This document shows, one piece after another, positions 7,501 to 18,416 of a DNA stretch of 49,849 bases. Below the pieces are notes generated by a model. It did not search any database, was not told where the DNA came from, and worked only from the letters and a program-made list of their open reading frames with translations. This DNA comes from Haloarchaeobius iranensis (GTDB taxonomy: Archaea > Halobacteriota > Halobacteria > Halobacteriales > Natrialbaceae): assembly GCF_900103505.1 (NCBI RefSeq), contig NZ_FNIA01000023.1:1-49849 (forward strand), written 5' to 3'. The first letter of the stretch is position 1; every line of letters starts with the position of its first letter. Position numbers and translations under genes: made by a program.

Positions 7501-7672
7501 GATGATTCGCCCGATAGACACCCACGAGACCCCGCAAATCCGGCGAGAATCCACGTCGCGCCGGCCCACTTTTCCCGCATTCTCCGCCACAGAGCGACGC
7601 GTTTCGCGCTGGTGCCACGGCAGTGAGAGCGAGCGCACGCCAAACAACGACCGATGGACGTGACGGCGTGCC

Positions 7673-8776
7673 TCAGCAGTCAAGCCCGTCACAGCGAGTC
7701 TCGTACACCATCTCGAACGGCCCGACGGCGTTCACCCGTTCGTAACGGTACAGGAAGCTCGGCACTGCTTCGCCACGGAGAACGGGGAATGAGTCCGCGT
7801 TGTCCGGCGGTGTGGCCGCGAGCGTCACGCTGTCGTCGGTGTCGGCATAGAGGTACGCGGTCTGTCCGGGATCGAGCCGCTCCATCGACTGCCAGTCGAC
7901 CTGGAAGCCCCACGCTGGCGGGTTCTCCAACCCCAGCTCCATCGCGTTCAGGATGCCGTACGGCCGCTCCCCGTCGACCGGAGAGCCGCCGGTGTTCGTC
8001 ACCGCGAGCACCCGGTCGTCGTTTCGCCAGTCCACGTCGAACGTGGGGTACTCCTGGACGACGGCCGGGCGGCCGGACCGCTCCGGCGGGGGTTCAGTCC
8101 CCCGTTCGAGGCTGAACTCGTAGACCCTGTGGACGCTACCACCATCGTGGTAGTCGGCGTCGATCCGTCTGATGACGCCGTCGGTGTCGATGGCGAGTTC
8201 GAGGTGGCCGACGCTGGAGACGTTCGGGGCCAGTCGCTCCCCGACGTCCTCCAGCCGGAAGACCGCCACCTCCGGCCCCCGGTCGGTCTGTACCTCGACG
8301 TTCGCCTCACCCCACGGCAGGTCGAGTACCTCGTAGAACGGGATTCCCACGGTGTCGCCGAGGTGGTCCGTGACCAGACTTTCCCGGCCGCCGACGGCCA
8401 GTCGAGACTGTTCATCTGTCCCCTCGTCCGTGCCAGCGAAGAACAGGTCGTCCTCCATGTAGAACGTCGAGTACAGCGTTTGCGGCAGGTCGAGTTCCCA
8501 CCGCTGGAACTGGTCGGTGCCGCCACCGTACATCACGCCCTCGTTGATGCCGATCTGTTCGCGGAACTCCGACGTATAGGTGGTCCCCGCCAGTGCGACG
8601 ACGTGCCCTTCGAACACGTCATTCGGTGCGGTGACGCCGTCGGCGTCGATGCCGTCCGGGAACTCGAAGTTCACTGATGCCTGCGCCCCGTTCAGTCCCG
8701 CCTGAATCGTCGCACAGCCGGCGGTCGCACCGAGCGGGGTGAGCCCAAGGGTGGCGAGGTAGGTCCGTCGATTCAC
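7673..8776 (-). CDS. Haloarchaeal lipoprotein, function unknown
   Basis: A 367-residue exported protein. The N-terminus MNRRTYLATLGLTPLGATAGC has a twin arginine and a lipobox ATAGC, so Tat export with lipid anchoring at Cys21 is expected. The mature part is acidic and rich in predicted beta strands (for example GHLELAIDTDGVIRRIDADY), compatible with a lipocalin- or LolA-like sensor fold, but I recognise no family. Two cysteines near the C-terminus (RCDGLDC) could form a disulfide. It is the first gene right of the island with main-chromosome codon use, convergent with the integrase at a gap of 172 bp. Confidence 0.75.
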   Translation of the reverse strand: MNRRTYLATLGLTPLGATAGCATIQAGLNGAQASVNFEFPDGIDADGVTAPNDVFEGHVVALAGTTYTSEFREQIGINEGVMYGGGTDQFQRWELDLPQTLYSTFYMEDDLFFAGTDEGTDEQSRLAVGGRESLVTDHLGDTVGIPFYEVLDLPWGEANVEVQTDRGPEVAVFRLEDVGERLAPNVSSVGHLELAIDTDGVIRRIDADYHDGGSVHRVYEFSLERGTEPPPERSGRPAVVQEYPTFDVDWRNDDRVLAVTNTGGSPVDGERPYGILNAMELGLENPPAWGFQVDWQSMERLDPGQTAYLYADTDDSVTLAATPPDNADSFPVLRGEAVPSFLYRYERVNAVGPFEMVYETRCDGLDC

Positions 8777-8873
8777 GGTCGATAACGTTGACGTGGGTGA
8801 TTCAACCTTGTGCCCAGCGTGCGTCGATACCTGGAGCCGAACGTTTTACTCCCTCCGCCCGCCCACGGCGTGC

Positions 8874-8993
8874 ATGGACGATTCAGCCGACGACGACGCC
8901 ACGCCAGCCGAGCGACTCGGGGACAGCCTGTTCGGCCGTTTCAGTGACGCCGACATCGACGCGGTCGAGGCGGTCGGGGAGGAGCGACGATGA
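8874..8993 (+). CDS. Probable antitoxin of the PIN toxin (39 residues)
   Basis: A 39-residue acidic protein starting at the ATG at 8874 (MDDSADDD). It has a short amphipathic core, AERLGDSLFGRFSDADIDAV, of a size able to wrap round a PIN domain. Its TGA overlaps the ATG of the toxin gene (ATGA), the classic layout of VapBC pairs. There is no room for a complete DNA-binding domain, so autoregulation is not obvious. A longer frame from 8793 is open, but its added residues look non-coding. An ACGTTTTACT TATA-like element lies about 30 bp upstream. Confidence 0.65.
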   Translation: MDDSADDDATPAERLGDSLFGRFSDADIDAVEAVGEERR

Positions 8994-9385
8994 CAGTCGT
9001 CGTCGACACGGACGTGTTCCTCGCCGCGCTCGTCGCCGACGGCGAACACGGTGAGGTGGCCCGCGAGTTCCTGAACCGGGACGAGGAGTTCGCCACGTCG
9101 ACGCTGACGATGCTGGAACTGCAGGCCATCCTCGTCGACGAGGCGGGAATGGACGCGGCGGCCGTGCGTGACGCCTGCGAGGACATCGTGGACGGCGCGG
9201 ACGTGTACGAGGCAGACATGGACGACTTCGGGCTGGCGAAGGCGATGCGGGACGGCACGGACCGTGGCGAGGAGCTGTCGAACAACGACTGGACGCTGCT
9301 CGCGATGGCGGCGGACCTCGGGGCAGACCTGGTGACGTTCGACGAGCGGAAGCAGGCCCAGGGTGCGGTCGCGCCCCATGCCTGA
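8990..9385 (+). CDS. vapC: PIN-domain toxin, VapC type
   Basis: A 131-residue PIN-domain ribonuclease. The four acidic positions are present: Asp6 in VVVDTDVFL, Glu43 in TMLELQAIL, Asp100 in SNNDWTLLAMA and Asp118 in LVTFDERK, which would bind Mg2+ or Mn2+. VapC proteins cut tRNA or rRNA and are held in check by the cognate antitoxin. The small acidic ORF upstream overlaps it by 4 nt. The length is normal for the family. It lies about 1.5 kb right of the integrase and has main-chromosome codon use, so it need not belong to the island. Confidence 0.8.
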   Translation: MTVVVDTDVFLAALVADGEHGEVAREFLNRDEEFATSTLTMLELQAILVDEAGMDAAAVRDACEDIVDGADVYEADMDDFGLAKAMRDGTDRGEELSNNDWTLLAMAADLGADLVTFDERKQAQGAVAPHA

Positions 9386-9442
9386 GGACCGAACGGCCAG
9401 TACGCCCAAGTGACCGCTTCGCGCAGTGGCAATCAGTTGCGA

Positions 9443-11293
9443 ATGTCACCGAGCGAGAACAACGGGGAGCGTCGGACGGACGGGGGGCGTCGCGAATGTA
9501 CGAACTGTGGTGCGAGTCTCGACCCGTCCACGGACGTCTGTCCCCGCTGTGGGGTCGAACAGGCGGCCGGCGGGCGCGGACGGACGAGCGACAGACCGTC
9601 GGGGACGACCGGCCGCGAGCGTGGCGGCGACGGGCGGGACGGGACGACACGGTCGACCCGTCGGCAGGCGGGCGACGGGCGCTCGCAGGACGCCGGCGGA
9701 GGCCAGCGCGACTGCCGCAACTGCGGCGTGAGCCTCGACCCGTCGACGGACATCTGTCCACGCTGTGGGGTCGACCAGACCGGGAAGACGTCGCCGGACT
9801 CGAAACGCAGCCGGCGAGAACGGGATGACGGTCGGTCGTCGGCCGCCACGGACCGGCGGCGGGCAGGTCGGGACGGGTCGTCGCGGCGGCGCGGCACCGA
9901 CGACGGGTCGGACCAGTCGGAGCGACGGTCACGGAGTCGACCCGCTGACGGTCGGGACGGGCCGGGGAACGAGCGGTCGGACTCTCGCGGCCGCGGGGCC
10001 GACGCACGGTCCGAGCGAGGCGGGACGGCTGACCGGGGCCGCCGCGGCGACGACCGGGGACGACAGCCCGACGGGCGACCCGAGGGCGAGCGGCGCGACG
10101 ACCGGTACGCTCCCCACGACGGCGGTTCCCCTGACGACGGCCCCAGTGGTCGGCAGCGGGGAGACGACCGCAGTCGTGACGACCGCCGCCGCGACGACGA
10201 CCGTCGAGGGCGAGACCGCGGTGCCGACGGCCACCCGCGCGAGGACGACGCCCGGTCGGGCCGCCGCGACCCGGAGCCGGCCCCGAGCCAGGGTGAGCGG
10301 GACCCACGCGACGAGCCGCCTCGCCGCGACGAGCGGCGTGACCAGCGCTCCGACAGGCGGCCGGCATCGACCGGTGGTGGCCACCCGGAGACCGACCGCC
10401 GAGGCCAACGCGGGCCACCACCCGGTGAGGAGACGAGCGCTGGCGGGACGACGACGCGAGCGGAGCCCGCGGTCGACGACCGGGGGCCAGCGCGCGAACA
10501 CGGTACCGCGACGGGCGCGGGACCGCGTAACGGCGACCCGTCACGTCCGGACCGCGGCGGCGGGTCGAACGTCCGGGCGGCGACCGGCGGTGTGGAGGAC
10601 TCGGGGGGCCACCACCCAGACACGCGGGGGCCGGACAGCCTCGGCACCGACATGAAGTATCCGATGAACGAGGAGGGGTGGTGGAAGACCATCGCGGTCG
10701 GGACGGTGCTGGAGTACCTGACGTTCCTCGTCGTCCCGGGCTGGCTGCTGACGGGGTACTACGTCCGCGTGATGCGGCAACGACTCGAGGGCGACCCCGA
10801 GCCTCCGTCGTTCGCGGACCCCGGCGACCTCCTGGTCGACGGCATCAAGGGCTCCGTCATCGGCACCGTCTACGGCATCATCCCCATCATCGCCTTCGTC
10901 GTGTTCGTGCTGGGCAGCATCTCAGCGATCCTGAACGGGAACTTCCAGGAGGGGCTCGGGAGCCTGCTCACCGGGCTCGTCATCTGGTTCGCGCTGACCG
11001 CGCTGTTCGGCTACGCGGGCTCGGCGGGGCTGGCGCGATTCGCCGAGACCGGGTCGATGCTGTCCGGGTTCTCCCCGAAGCTGGCGCGCGTGCTCGTCAG
11101 TGGCACGTGGTTCGTCGCCTGGGTGAAGGTGACCATCGTCGGGGGAATCGCCTTCGCCATCTCGGTGGTCATCGCGCTCATCCCGGTCGTCCAGCTCATC
11201 ACCGTCGTCGTCACGCCGGTGAAGATCAAGTACCTCGGCACGGTGTTCTCGAAGCAGTTCGCGGACGCCTACGCCAGTATCTACAGCGCCTGA
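9443..11293 (+). CDS. Double zinc ribbon, long disordered linker and DUF4013 membrane domain
   Basis: A 616-residue protein in three parts. Two near-identical zinc ribbons come first (Cys19, 22, 33, 36 and Cys91, 94, 105, 108; each contains SLDPSTD and CPRCGV). Residues about 120-400 are a low-complexity polyampholyte made mostly of Arg, Asp, Gly, Ser and Pro. From Met404 a DUF4013-type membrane domain follows with about five hydrophobic segments, such as VIGTVYGIIPIIAFVVFVLG. The continuous frame from ribbons to membrane part shows that the linker is translated. I chose the ATG at 9443 over an upstream GTG at 9410. Arg-rich disordered regions are unusual for acid-biased haloarchaeal proteins. 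Function unknown; a membrane-anchored scaffold is one guess. Confidence 0.75.
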   Translation: MSPSENNGERRTDGGRRECTNCGASLDPSTDVCPRCGVEQAAGGRGRTSDRPSGTTGRERGGDGRDGTTRSTRRQAGDGRSQDAGGGQRDCRNCGVSLDPSTDICPRCGVDQTGKTSPDSKRSRRERDDGRSSAATDRRRAGRDGSSRRRGTDDGSDQSERRSRSRPADGRDGPGNERSDSRGRGADARSERGGTADRGRRGDDRGRQPDGRPEGERRDDRYAPHDGGSPDDGPSGRQRGDDRSRDDRRRDDDRRGRDRGADGHPREDDARSGRRDPEPAPSQGERDPRDEPPRRDERRDQRSDRRPASTGGGHPETDRRGQRGPPPGEETSAGGTTTRAEPAVDDRGPAREHGTATGAGPRNGDPSRPDRGGGSNVRAATGGVEDSGGHHPDTRGPDSLGTDMKYPMNEEGWWKTIAVGTVLEYLTFLVVPGWLLTGYYVRVMRQRLEGDPEPPSFADPGDLLVDGIKGSVIGTVYGIIPIIAFVVFVLGSISAILNGNFQEGLGSLLTGLVIWFALTALFGYAGSAGLARFAETGSMLSGFSPKLARVLVSGTWFVAWVKVTIVGGIAFAISVVIALIPVVQLITVVVTPVKIKYLGTVFSKQFADAYASIYSA

Positions 11294-11457
11294 ACGCCCC
11301 CTCCCGCGACGGATTCCACAGTTTCATGTGCGCTCGGTGTCGTCTGTCTCCCAATGACGGCCGGGCACGGGGCGACCGCCGGACACGGATGGGCCGACCG
11401 ACGAACCGACGTACGCTCGCGGGCGACCACCGCGGCCACACGACGGAACGGTGGCCG

Positions 11458-11979
11458 ATGTTGTTAGTCGTCTGTGGCCTGCCCGGTGCGGGCAAGACGA
11501 CCATCGCCGAGGCGGTGGCCGACCGCGTCGATGGCCGGCTCGTCCGGACCGACGTGGTGCGCAAGGACCTCTTCCCCGACCCCGACTACACCGAAGCCGA
11601 GAAGCTCGCGGTGTACGGCGAACTGCTCGGCCGCGGCCGCGAGGTCGTCGAAGCCGGCGGGACAGCGGTGCTCGACGGGACGTTCAAGGAGGCACGCTTC
11701 CGCGGGGACGTCGTCGACCTCGCGGCGGAGCTCGGCGTCGACTTCCGGCTCGTGAAGGTCGAGTGCGACGAGGCCGTCGCCCGCCGGCGCATCCGCGAGC
11801 GCACCGACGACGAGAGCGACGCCGACCCGGACCTGCACTCGCGGTTCCGCGAGCTGTTCGACCCCATCGAGTGCGAGCACGCCGTGGTCGACAACTCGGG
11901 CGACCTCGACGCGACCCTCGCACGTGTCGACGAGCTGTTCCCCGTCGCGGACCCGTCGAGCGTCCCGGCGGGCGAGTGA
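11458..11979 (+). CDS. AAA_33-type P-loop kinase
   Basis: A 173-residue nucleotide-binding protein starting at the ATG at 11458. Walker A is GLPGAGKTT at the N-terminus, followed by RTDVVRKDLF as in the predicted-kinase family (COG0645/AAA_33) and a lid-like Arg-rich stretch DEAVARRRIRERTDD. Such enzymes phosphorylate small molecules or RNA ends; the substrate is not indicated. It is convergent with the hydrolase gene, the two ending 1 bp apart, and follows the DUF4013 gene by 164 bp. Length and motif order are complete. Confidence 0.8.
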   Translation: MLLVVCGLPGAGKTTIAEAVADRVDGRLVRTDVVRKDLFPDPDYTEAEKLAVYGELLGRGREVVEAGGTAVLDGTFKEARFRGDVVDLAAELGVDFRLVKVECDEAVARRRIRERTDDESDADPDLHSRFRELFDPIECEHAVVDNSGDLDATLARVDELFPVADPSSVPAGE

Positions 11980-11980
11980 C

Positions 11981-12583
11981 TCAGACCGTCCGCAGCAGGA
12001 ACGCCGACACCGCGTCGCCGACCTTCTCGTGCTGCCCGACGAAGAAGTGGTCCGCGCCGAAACGGACCGTCTCGACGCCCAGTTCCTCGGCACGCTCGAC
12101 GATTCGCTCCCAGTTCACGACGTCGTCCCGCTCGCCGTAACAGATCTGGGCAGGGGAGTCGAGGTCCTCCAGGGCTGCGACCGCGTCGAGGTCGTCGGCG
12201 AGCCGGTCGGCGGGTGCGAGCGCGCTGACCGCGGTGACGGGCGCGTCGACGCTCGCGGCGGCGAGGATGGCGAGACAGCCGCCGAAGCTGAAGCCGAAGA
12301 GGCCGACGCGGTCGTATCGCTCGGCCGCCCAGCGCACCGCGTTGCGCACGTCCTCGCGCTCGCCGTAGCCCTCGTCCCAGTCGCCGTAGTCGATGCGCAG
12401 GCAGTCGACGCCGCCCGCTGTCAGTGCGTCGGCGACGGTGACGAGGCGCTTGTCGCCGCGGTGGCCGCGATGCTGTGGGTGTGGCGGACACGCGACGACG
12501 CAGGCGTCGGCGTCCCGTTGCGATTCGTCGAGACTCGCGCGGACGTCCCTGACCCCCGGTACGAGAACTGTATCGGCTGTCAC
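11981..12583 (-). CDS. Alpha/beta hydrolase, dienelactone-hydrolase-like
   Basis: A 200-residue serine hydrolase of the alpha/beta fold. The nucleophile elbow is GFSFGG, the oxyanion region VACPPHPQHRG precedes it, and the catalytic His is in FGADHFFVGQHEK near the C-terminus; the acid is probably the Asp in CYGERDDVV. The family (COG2945-like) hydrolyses small esters. I chose the GTG at 12583 over the GTG at 12619, because the shared TATA box at 12606-12614 would overlap the longer form and lies 28 bp from 12583, the leaderless spacing. Divergent from pspA. Confidence 0.8.
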   Translation of the reverse strand: MTADTVLVPGVRDVRASLDESQRDADACVVACPPHPQHRGHRGDKRLVTVADALTAGGVDCLRIDYGDWDEGYGEREDVRNAVRWAAERYDRVGLFGFSFGGCLAILAAASVDAPVTAVSALAPADRLADDLDAVAALEDLDSPAQICYGERDDVVNWERIVERAEELGVETVRFGADHFFVGQHEKVGDAVSAFLLRTV

Positions 12584-12605
12584 ACGTACACCTTCGGAGA
12601 GTGAC

Positions 12606-12614
12606 GTTTTTAAG
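12606..12614. promoter_or_regulatory. Shared bidirectional TATA box
   Basis: GTTTTTAAG reads as TTTTTAAG on the plus strand and CTTAAAAA on the minus strand. It is 27 bp from the pspA ATG (12638) and 28 bp from the hydrolase GTG (12583), so one A/T core appears to serve two leaderless divergent transcripts. Confidence 0.6.
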
Positions 12615-12637
12615 TTCACGGAGTGAAATAATGCAAC

Positions 12638-13516
12638 ATGGGAATACTATCGCGGACGTCGTACGTCCTCAAGTCGAAGATCAACTCGTTGTTGAACCGG
12701 GCCGAGGACCCGACGGAGACGCTCGATTACTCCTACGAGCAGATGCGCGACCAGCTCCAGAAGGTCAAGCGCGGCATCGCCGACCTGACGACACAGAAGA
12801 AGCGTCTGGAGATGCAGAAGCGCCGGCTCGAGGAGGACGTCGAGAAGCACAACCGGCAGGCCCGCGAGGCCGTCCGGCAGGACCGCGAGGACCTCGCGCG
12901 CCGTGCGCTCGAGAAGAAGAAGACGAAGATGCGCCAGATGGAGGAGCTCGACGCACAGATCGAGCGCCTCCAGGGCACCCAGGACCAGCTGGTCGACAAG
13001 AAGGAGACCCTCCAGCAGCGCATCGAGGAGTTCCGCACGAAGAAGGAGTCGATGAAGGCACGCTACGAGGCCGCCGAGGCGAGCAACCGCGTCTCCGAGG
13101 CCATGACCGGCGTCGGCGACGAGATGGACGACGTCGGGATGGCCATCGAGCGCGCCGAGGAGCGCACGCAGGACATGGAGGCCCGCGCGGCCGCCATGGA
13201 CGAGCTCTACGACGATGGCGCGTTCGACGACGTGCTCTCGGACAAGGACTCCATCGACCGAGAGCTCGAGGAGCTCGGCGCGTCCAGCGGCGTCGAAGCC
13301 GAACTCGACACCCTCAAGACCGACATGGGCAAGGGCGGCGGCTCCGCCGAGGCCGAGTCCGCCGAGGAGACGAGCAGTAACGAGGAGGTGTCCGCGGACT
13401 TAGAGGAGCTCGAGGCCGAGATGGACGCCGCCGAGGCCGGCGGCTCCGGCGACGAGGCCGTCGAGGCCGACCTGGAGGAGCTCGAGGAGGAAGAGGGGAA
13501 GAACTCGGACGCGTAA
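12638..13516 (+). CDS. pspA: PspA/Vipp1 family membrane-remodelling protein
   Basis: A 292-residue PspA/IM30 protein of the ESCRT-III superfamily. It begins MGILSRTSYVLKSKINSLLNRAEDP, the typical amphipathic helix plus first helix with the ED-P motif. A long coiled coil runs over residues about 25-165, then a short helical part (VSEAMTGVGDEMDDVGMAIE). The last 80 residues are a haloarchaeal acidic Glu/Ala/Ser tail. Family members polymerise on the cytoplasmic membrane and guard its integrity under stress. Two membrane-protein genes follow on the same strand, possibly in the same response, though gaps of 80-125 bp leave operon structure open. Confidence 0.88.
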   Translation: MGILSRTSYVLKSKINSLLNRAEDPTETLDYSYEQMRDQLQKVKRGIADLTTQKKRLEMQKRRLEEDVEKHNRQAREAVRQDREDLARRALEKKKTKMRQMEELDAQIERLQGTQDQLVDKKETLQQRIEEFRTKKESMKARYEAAEASNRVSEAMTGVGDEMDDVGMAIERAEERTQDMEARAAAMDELYDDGAFDDVLSDKDSIDRELEELGASSGVEAELDTLKTDMGKGGGSAEAESAEETSSNEEVSADLEELEAEMDAAEAGGSGDEAVEADLEELEEEEGKNSDA

Positions 13517-13639
13517 CGGCCCACCGACAGTTCCCATTCTGCGGCCGCGTTCCCGGACCCACAGCCCTGCCAGCCCGGGACAGGGCAGCCTACGGGGTTC
13601 GGCCACACGTTTTTCACCGTCTTCACCGTCGCTCGCGGT

Positions 13640-14668
13640 ATGGACGAAGCCGACGGCGCGAGCGACGACACCATGCGCAGCCGCGCCCAGGAGTCGAGCT
13701 GGAAGCTGCGACTCCTGCTCGACGCGAACCGGTGGCTCGTCGCGGCGGGCATCCTGACGTTCGTGTTCCTGGGCACGCTCGCCGCCGGCCTCGCCGTCGA
13801 CGGGGTGGCACGCCTCACCGCGGGTGACCCCGTCGAGACGCTGTTCCAGGCGCACGTCACCGCCATCGTCACCGGCGTCACGCTCGTGCTGACGCTCAAC
13901 CAGCTCGTGCTCTCACAGGAGCTGGGCCCGGCGGGCGACCAGCGCGAGCGCATGGCGGGCGCGACGACGTTCCGGGAGGACGTCGCCGACGTGGTCGGCG
14001 TCCCCGTCGCACCGGCGGACCCCGCCGCGTTCCTGAAGGCGATGCTCGACGCCGCCGACGAGCGTGCGGCCGACCTCGCCGAGAGCGCAGCGGCGGACGG
14101 CGAGGCGGTTGGTCACATCGAGTCACTGACGGACGCGGTGCAGACGAACGCCGCCGTGAGCGACGAGCTGTCGGGCACCGAGTTCGGTGACTTCGACGTC
14201 GTCGCTGCCGCGCTCGACTTCAACTACTCCTGGAAGCTCTACGCGGCGAAGCGCCTCCGTGCGGAGCACGGTGAGGAGCTGTCGGACGACGCGGCGGCGA
14301 CACTCGACGAGCTCGTCGACCTCCTCTCGCTGTTCGGCCCCGCCCGGGAGCACGTCAAGACGCTGTACTTCCAGTGGGAGCTCGTCGACCTCTCGCGGGC
14401 CATCAGCTACACCGCGGTGCCAGCCCTGCTCGTCGCCATCGCGATGCTCTCCTTCTTCGACCCCACCTCGCCCGCGTTCGCCGGGTCGACCTTCGGCGTC
14501 GCCCACGTCCTGCTCGTCTACGCCCTCGCCAGCACCCTCTCCGTCGCGCCCTTCGCCATCCTGCTCGCCTACGTGCTGCGCGTCGCGACCGTCGCGAAGC
14601 GCACCCTCTCCATCGGCCCGTTCATCCTCCGCGACACCGACCGCTCGTTCGACTACGACGACGACTGA
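13640..14668 (+). CDS. Four-pass membrane protein, function unknown
   Basis: A 342-residue membrane protein. Two hydrophobic segments lie near the N-terminus (LVAAGILTFVFLGTLAAGLA and AHVTAIVTGVTLVLTLNQLV) and two near the C-terminus (YTAVPALLVAIAMLSF and HVLLVYALASTLSVAPFAIL), with about 150 residues of soluble, acidic helical domain between. Conserved-looking charged residues follow TM2 (LVLSQELGPAGDQRERM). The layout resembles haloarchaeal bestrophin/DUF4239-like proteins, but I do not claim the family. It lies 123 bp downstream of pspA on the same strand, so a role in membrane stress is possible by context only. Confidence 0.72.
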   Translation: MDEADGASDDTMRSRAQESSWKLRLLLDANRWLVAAGILTFVFLGTLAAGLAVDGVARLTAGDPVETLFQAHVTAIVTGVTLVLTLNQLVLSQELGPAGDQRERMAGATTFREDVADVVGVPVAPADPAAFLKAMLDAADERAADLAESAAADGEAVGHIESLTDAVQTNAAVSDELSGTEFGDFDVVAAALDFNYSWKLYAAKRLRAEHGEELSDDAAATLDELVDLLSLFGPAREHVKTLYFQWELVDLSRAISYTAVPALLVAIAMLSFFDPTSPAFAGSTFGVAHVLLVYALASTLSVAPFAILLAYVLRVATVAKRTLSIGPFILRDTDRSFDYDDD

Positions 14669-14748
14669 CCCGGCGACGGGACGGCCGGGCATCACCGGTG
14701 GCCACGGCCACAAGCGTATAGTCCCAGTAGCGCGACCGGATAGCCGTG

Positions 14749-15465
14749 ATGTGGGTGCCGGTCGTCGCTGCGGGACTGTGTGGCCTGCTCGCCGTCGGCC
14801 TCGTCCAGCTCTGGCGCGGCCGACTCACCGCGACGGGCGGCCACGACCAGCTGGTCACCGACGCTCGGTTCCGGACCCCGGGCGGGCCGCTCGACCGTGA
14901 CACCGCCGCCAACCTCGCCATCGTCGCGCTCGAACTCCTCGCGCTCGTGCTGGCCGCGGTGCTGACCGGCTACCTCGTCGTCGAGACCGCGCTCGCCCCC
15001 TCCCTGAAGGCCCTCTTCGCCGGCACCTACGGCGTCGCCGCGGTGCTCATCGCCCGCGCCGCCTACGTCCGCCTCGGGCTGCCGGTCCCCGGACGCACCG
15101 CCGTCGACGACCCGGAGACGCTGGCCGACCTGACCGACTCGCTCGTGGCGTGCCTCGGCGAGCCGACCGCCGCGGAGTTCGAATCCCTCTACGACGCGAT
15201 GACGACCGTCCGCGGCGACGGCCCCGGCCCCGACGTGGTCACGGTCGCGCTCGTCGCCGCCGCCCGCGCCGACATGGACGTCGCCACCGTCGAGTACTGG
15301 GCGGCGACCAACGGCATCGCCAGCCCCGCGACGGTCGCGAACCGCCGCGACGAACTCGCCGCCGCCGGCGTGCTGAAGGCCGACTGCTTCGAGCTCGCCC
15401 GGCCCGAGTTCGCCGACGCGCCCGCGCCCGACGTGGCGTCGATGACGACGACGCTGCTGAGCTGA
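14749..15465 (+). CDS. Membrane protein with C-terminal winged-helix-like domain
   Basis: A 238-residue protein starting at the ATG at 14749. The first 110 residues hold three hydrophobic segments (VPVVAAGLCGLLAVGLVQLW; LAIVALELLALVLAAVLTG; LKALFAGTYGVAAVLIARAA). The C-terminal part has a helix-turn-helix-like pattern, VEYWAATNGIASPATVANRRDELAAAGVLK, typical of archaeal winged-helix regulators. If real, this is a membrane-anchored DNA-binding protein that could report on envelope state. It is third in a plus-strand series after pspA and the four-pass protein, 80 bp behind the latter. Function unknown. Confidence 0.7.
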   Translation: MWVPVVAAGLCGLLAVGLVQLWRGRLTATGGHDQLVTDARFRTPGGPLDRDTAANLAIVALELLALVLAAVLTGYLVVETALAPSLKALFAGTYGVAAVLIARAAYVRLGLPVPGRTAVDDPETLADLTDSLVACLGEPTAAEFESLYDAMTTVRGDGPGPDVVTVALVAAARADMDVATVEYWAATNGIASPATVANRRDELAAAGVLKADCFELARPEFADAPAPDVASMTTTLLS

Positions 15466-15525
15466 GCACGCTCGCGGCTGTCGTCGGTCGAGAAGAAGGA
15501 ACCGGGTCTGAGAGCTACCGACCGA

Positions 15526-17706
<2,181 letters not shown>

Positions 17707-17825
17707 CTAATTCGGAAACGAAGCCTTTGCAGTCACAAAATTATCTACAGGAATGCTGAACTCTGACAGGACGCCACGGACCGCGTTCGCACCGGCCGAC
17801 GGGCGTCGCCGCACCACGAACTGGT

Positions 17826-18416
17826 TCAGTCCGTCCCGGTGACGTACGTCTGGTCGTGGTCGGGGAACACCTCGCCGACGGCGTCCGGCCCGGCGACGTC
17901 GGCGAGCAACGGCCGCAGTTCGGCCTCGTAGTCGGCGCGGCGGATCTCTTCGCTCGGCCCCACCGTCACGGCGAGCTTGGACTCGACGATCCTGTCGACG
18001 GCGGTGCGGCCGAAGCCCGAGAGTGGCGCGACGTAGTCCACGTCGTGGCGGTCCTCCAGGCTCTGGGCCTGCGCGCGGGAGATGGTCGGGACGCGGTCGT
18101 CACGGCGGGTGCCGTCGGCGATGGCGTCGAAGCCCTGGGCTGCGAGGCGCTCGAGCGCGTGCTCGTGGACCTGCTGGATGCCGTTGCGGGGGAAGCCGTC
18201 GGCGCGCATCCGGGTGACGGCGTCTTCCGCGGCCGCGCGGTCGAGCTCGAGCCGCTCGAAGGGAAAGCCAACCGCCTCGGCGGCGTCGCGGGCGTGTTTC
18301 CAGTCGTCGGTCACGCCGAAGTGGCCGGTCACGAGGGTGACGTCGTAGAACTCGTCACAGAGCAGCGCGGCGAGCGTGGAGTCCTTGCCACCGCTGTAGA
18401 GCAGCCCCAGTTGCAT
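17826..18416 (-). CDS. PP-loop ATP pyrophosphatase
   Basis: A 196-residue N-type ATP pyrophosphatase. The PP-loop SGGKDSTLA is at residues 9-17 and an HUP fold follows. A second conserved region, ADGTRRDDRVPTISRAQAQS, resembles the thiolase/amidase-type members conserved beside S19e and PDCD5 in Euryarchaeota. It probably adenylates a tRNA base or other substrate. It is the third gene of the S19e-PDCD5 unit; its start overlaps the PDCD5 stop by 1 nt, so a link to translation is likely. The exact substrate cannot be named. Confidence 0.82.
   Translation of the reverse strand: MQLGLLYSGGKDSTLAALLCDEFYDVTLVTGHFGVTDDWKHARDAAEAVGFPFERLELDRAAAEDAVTRMRADGFPRNGIQQVHEHALERLAAQGFDAIADGTRRDDRVPTISRAQAQSLEDRHDVDYVAPLSGFGRTAVDRIVESKLAVTVGPSEEIRRADYEAELRPLLADVAGPDAVGEVFPDHDQTYVTGTD

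Noticed and set aside
8883-10544. 553-residue Arg/Ser/Pro-rich frame on the minus strand
   Set aside because: Shadow of the zinc-ribbon/DUF4013 protein; the low-complexity DNA keeps several frames open.
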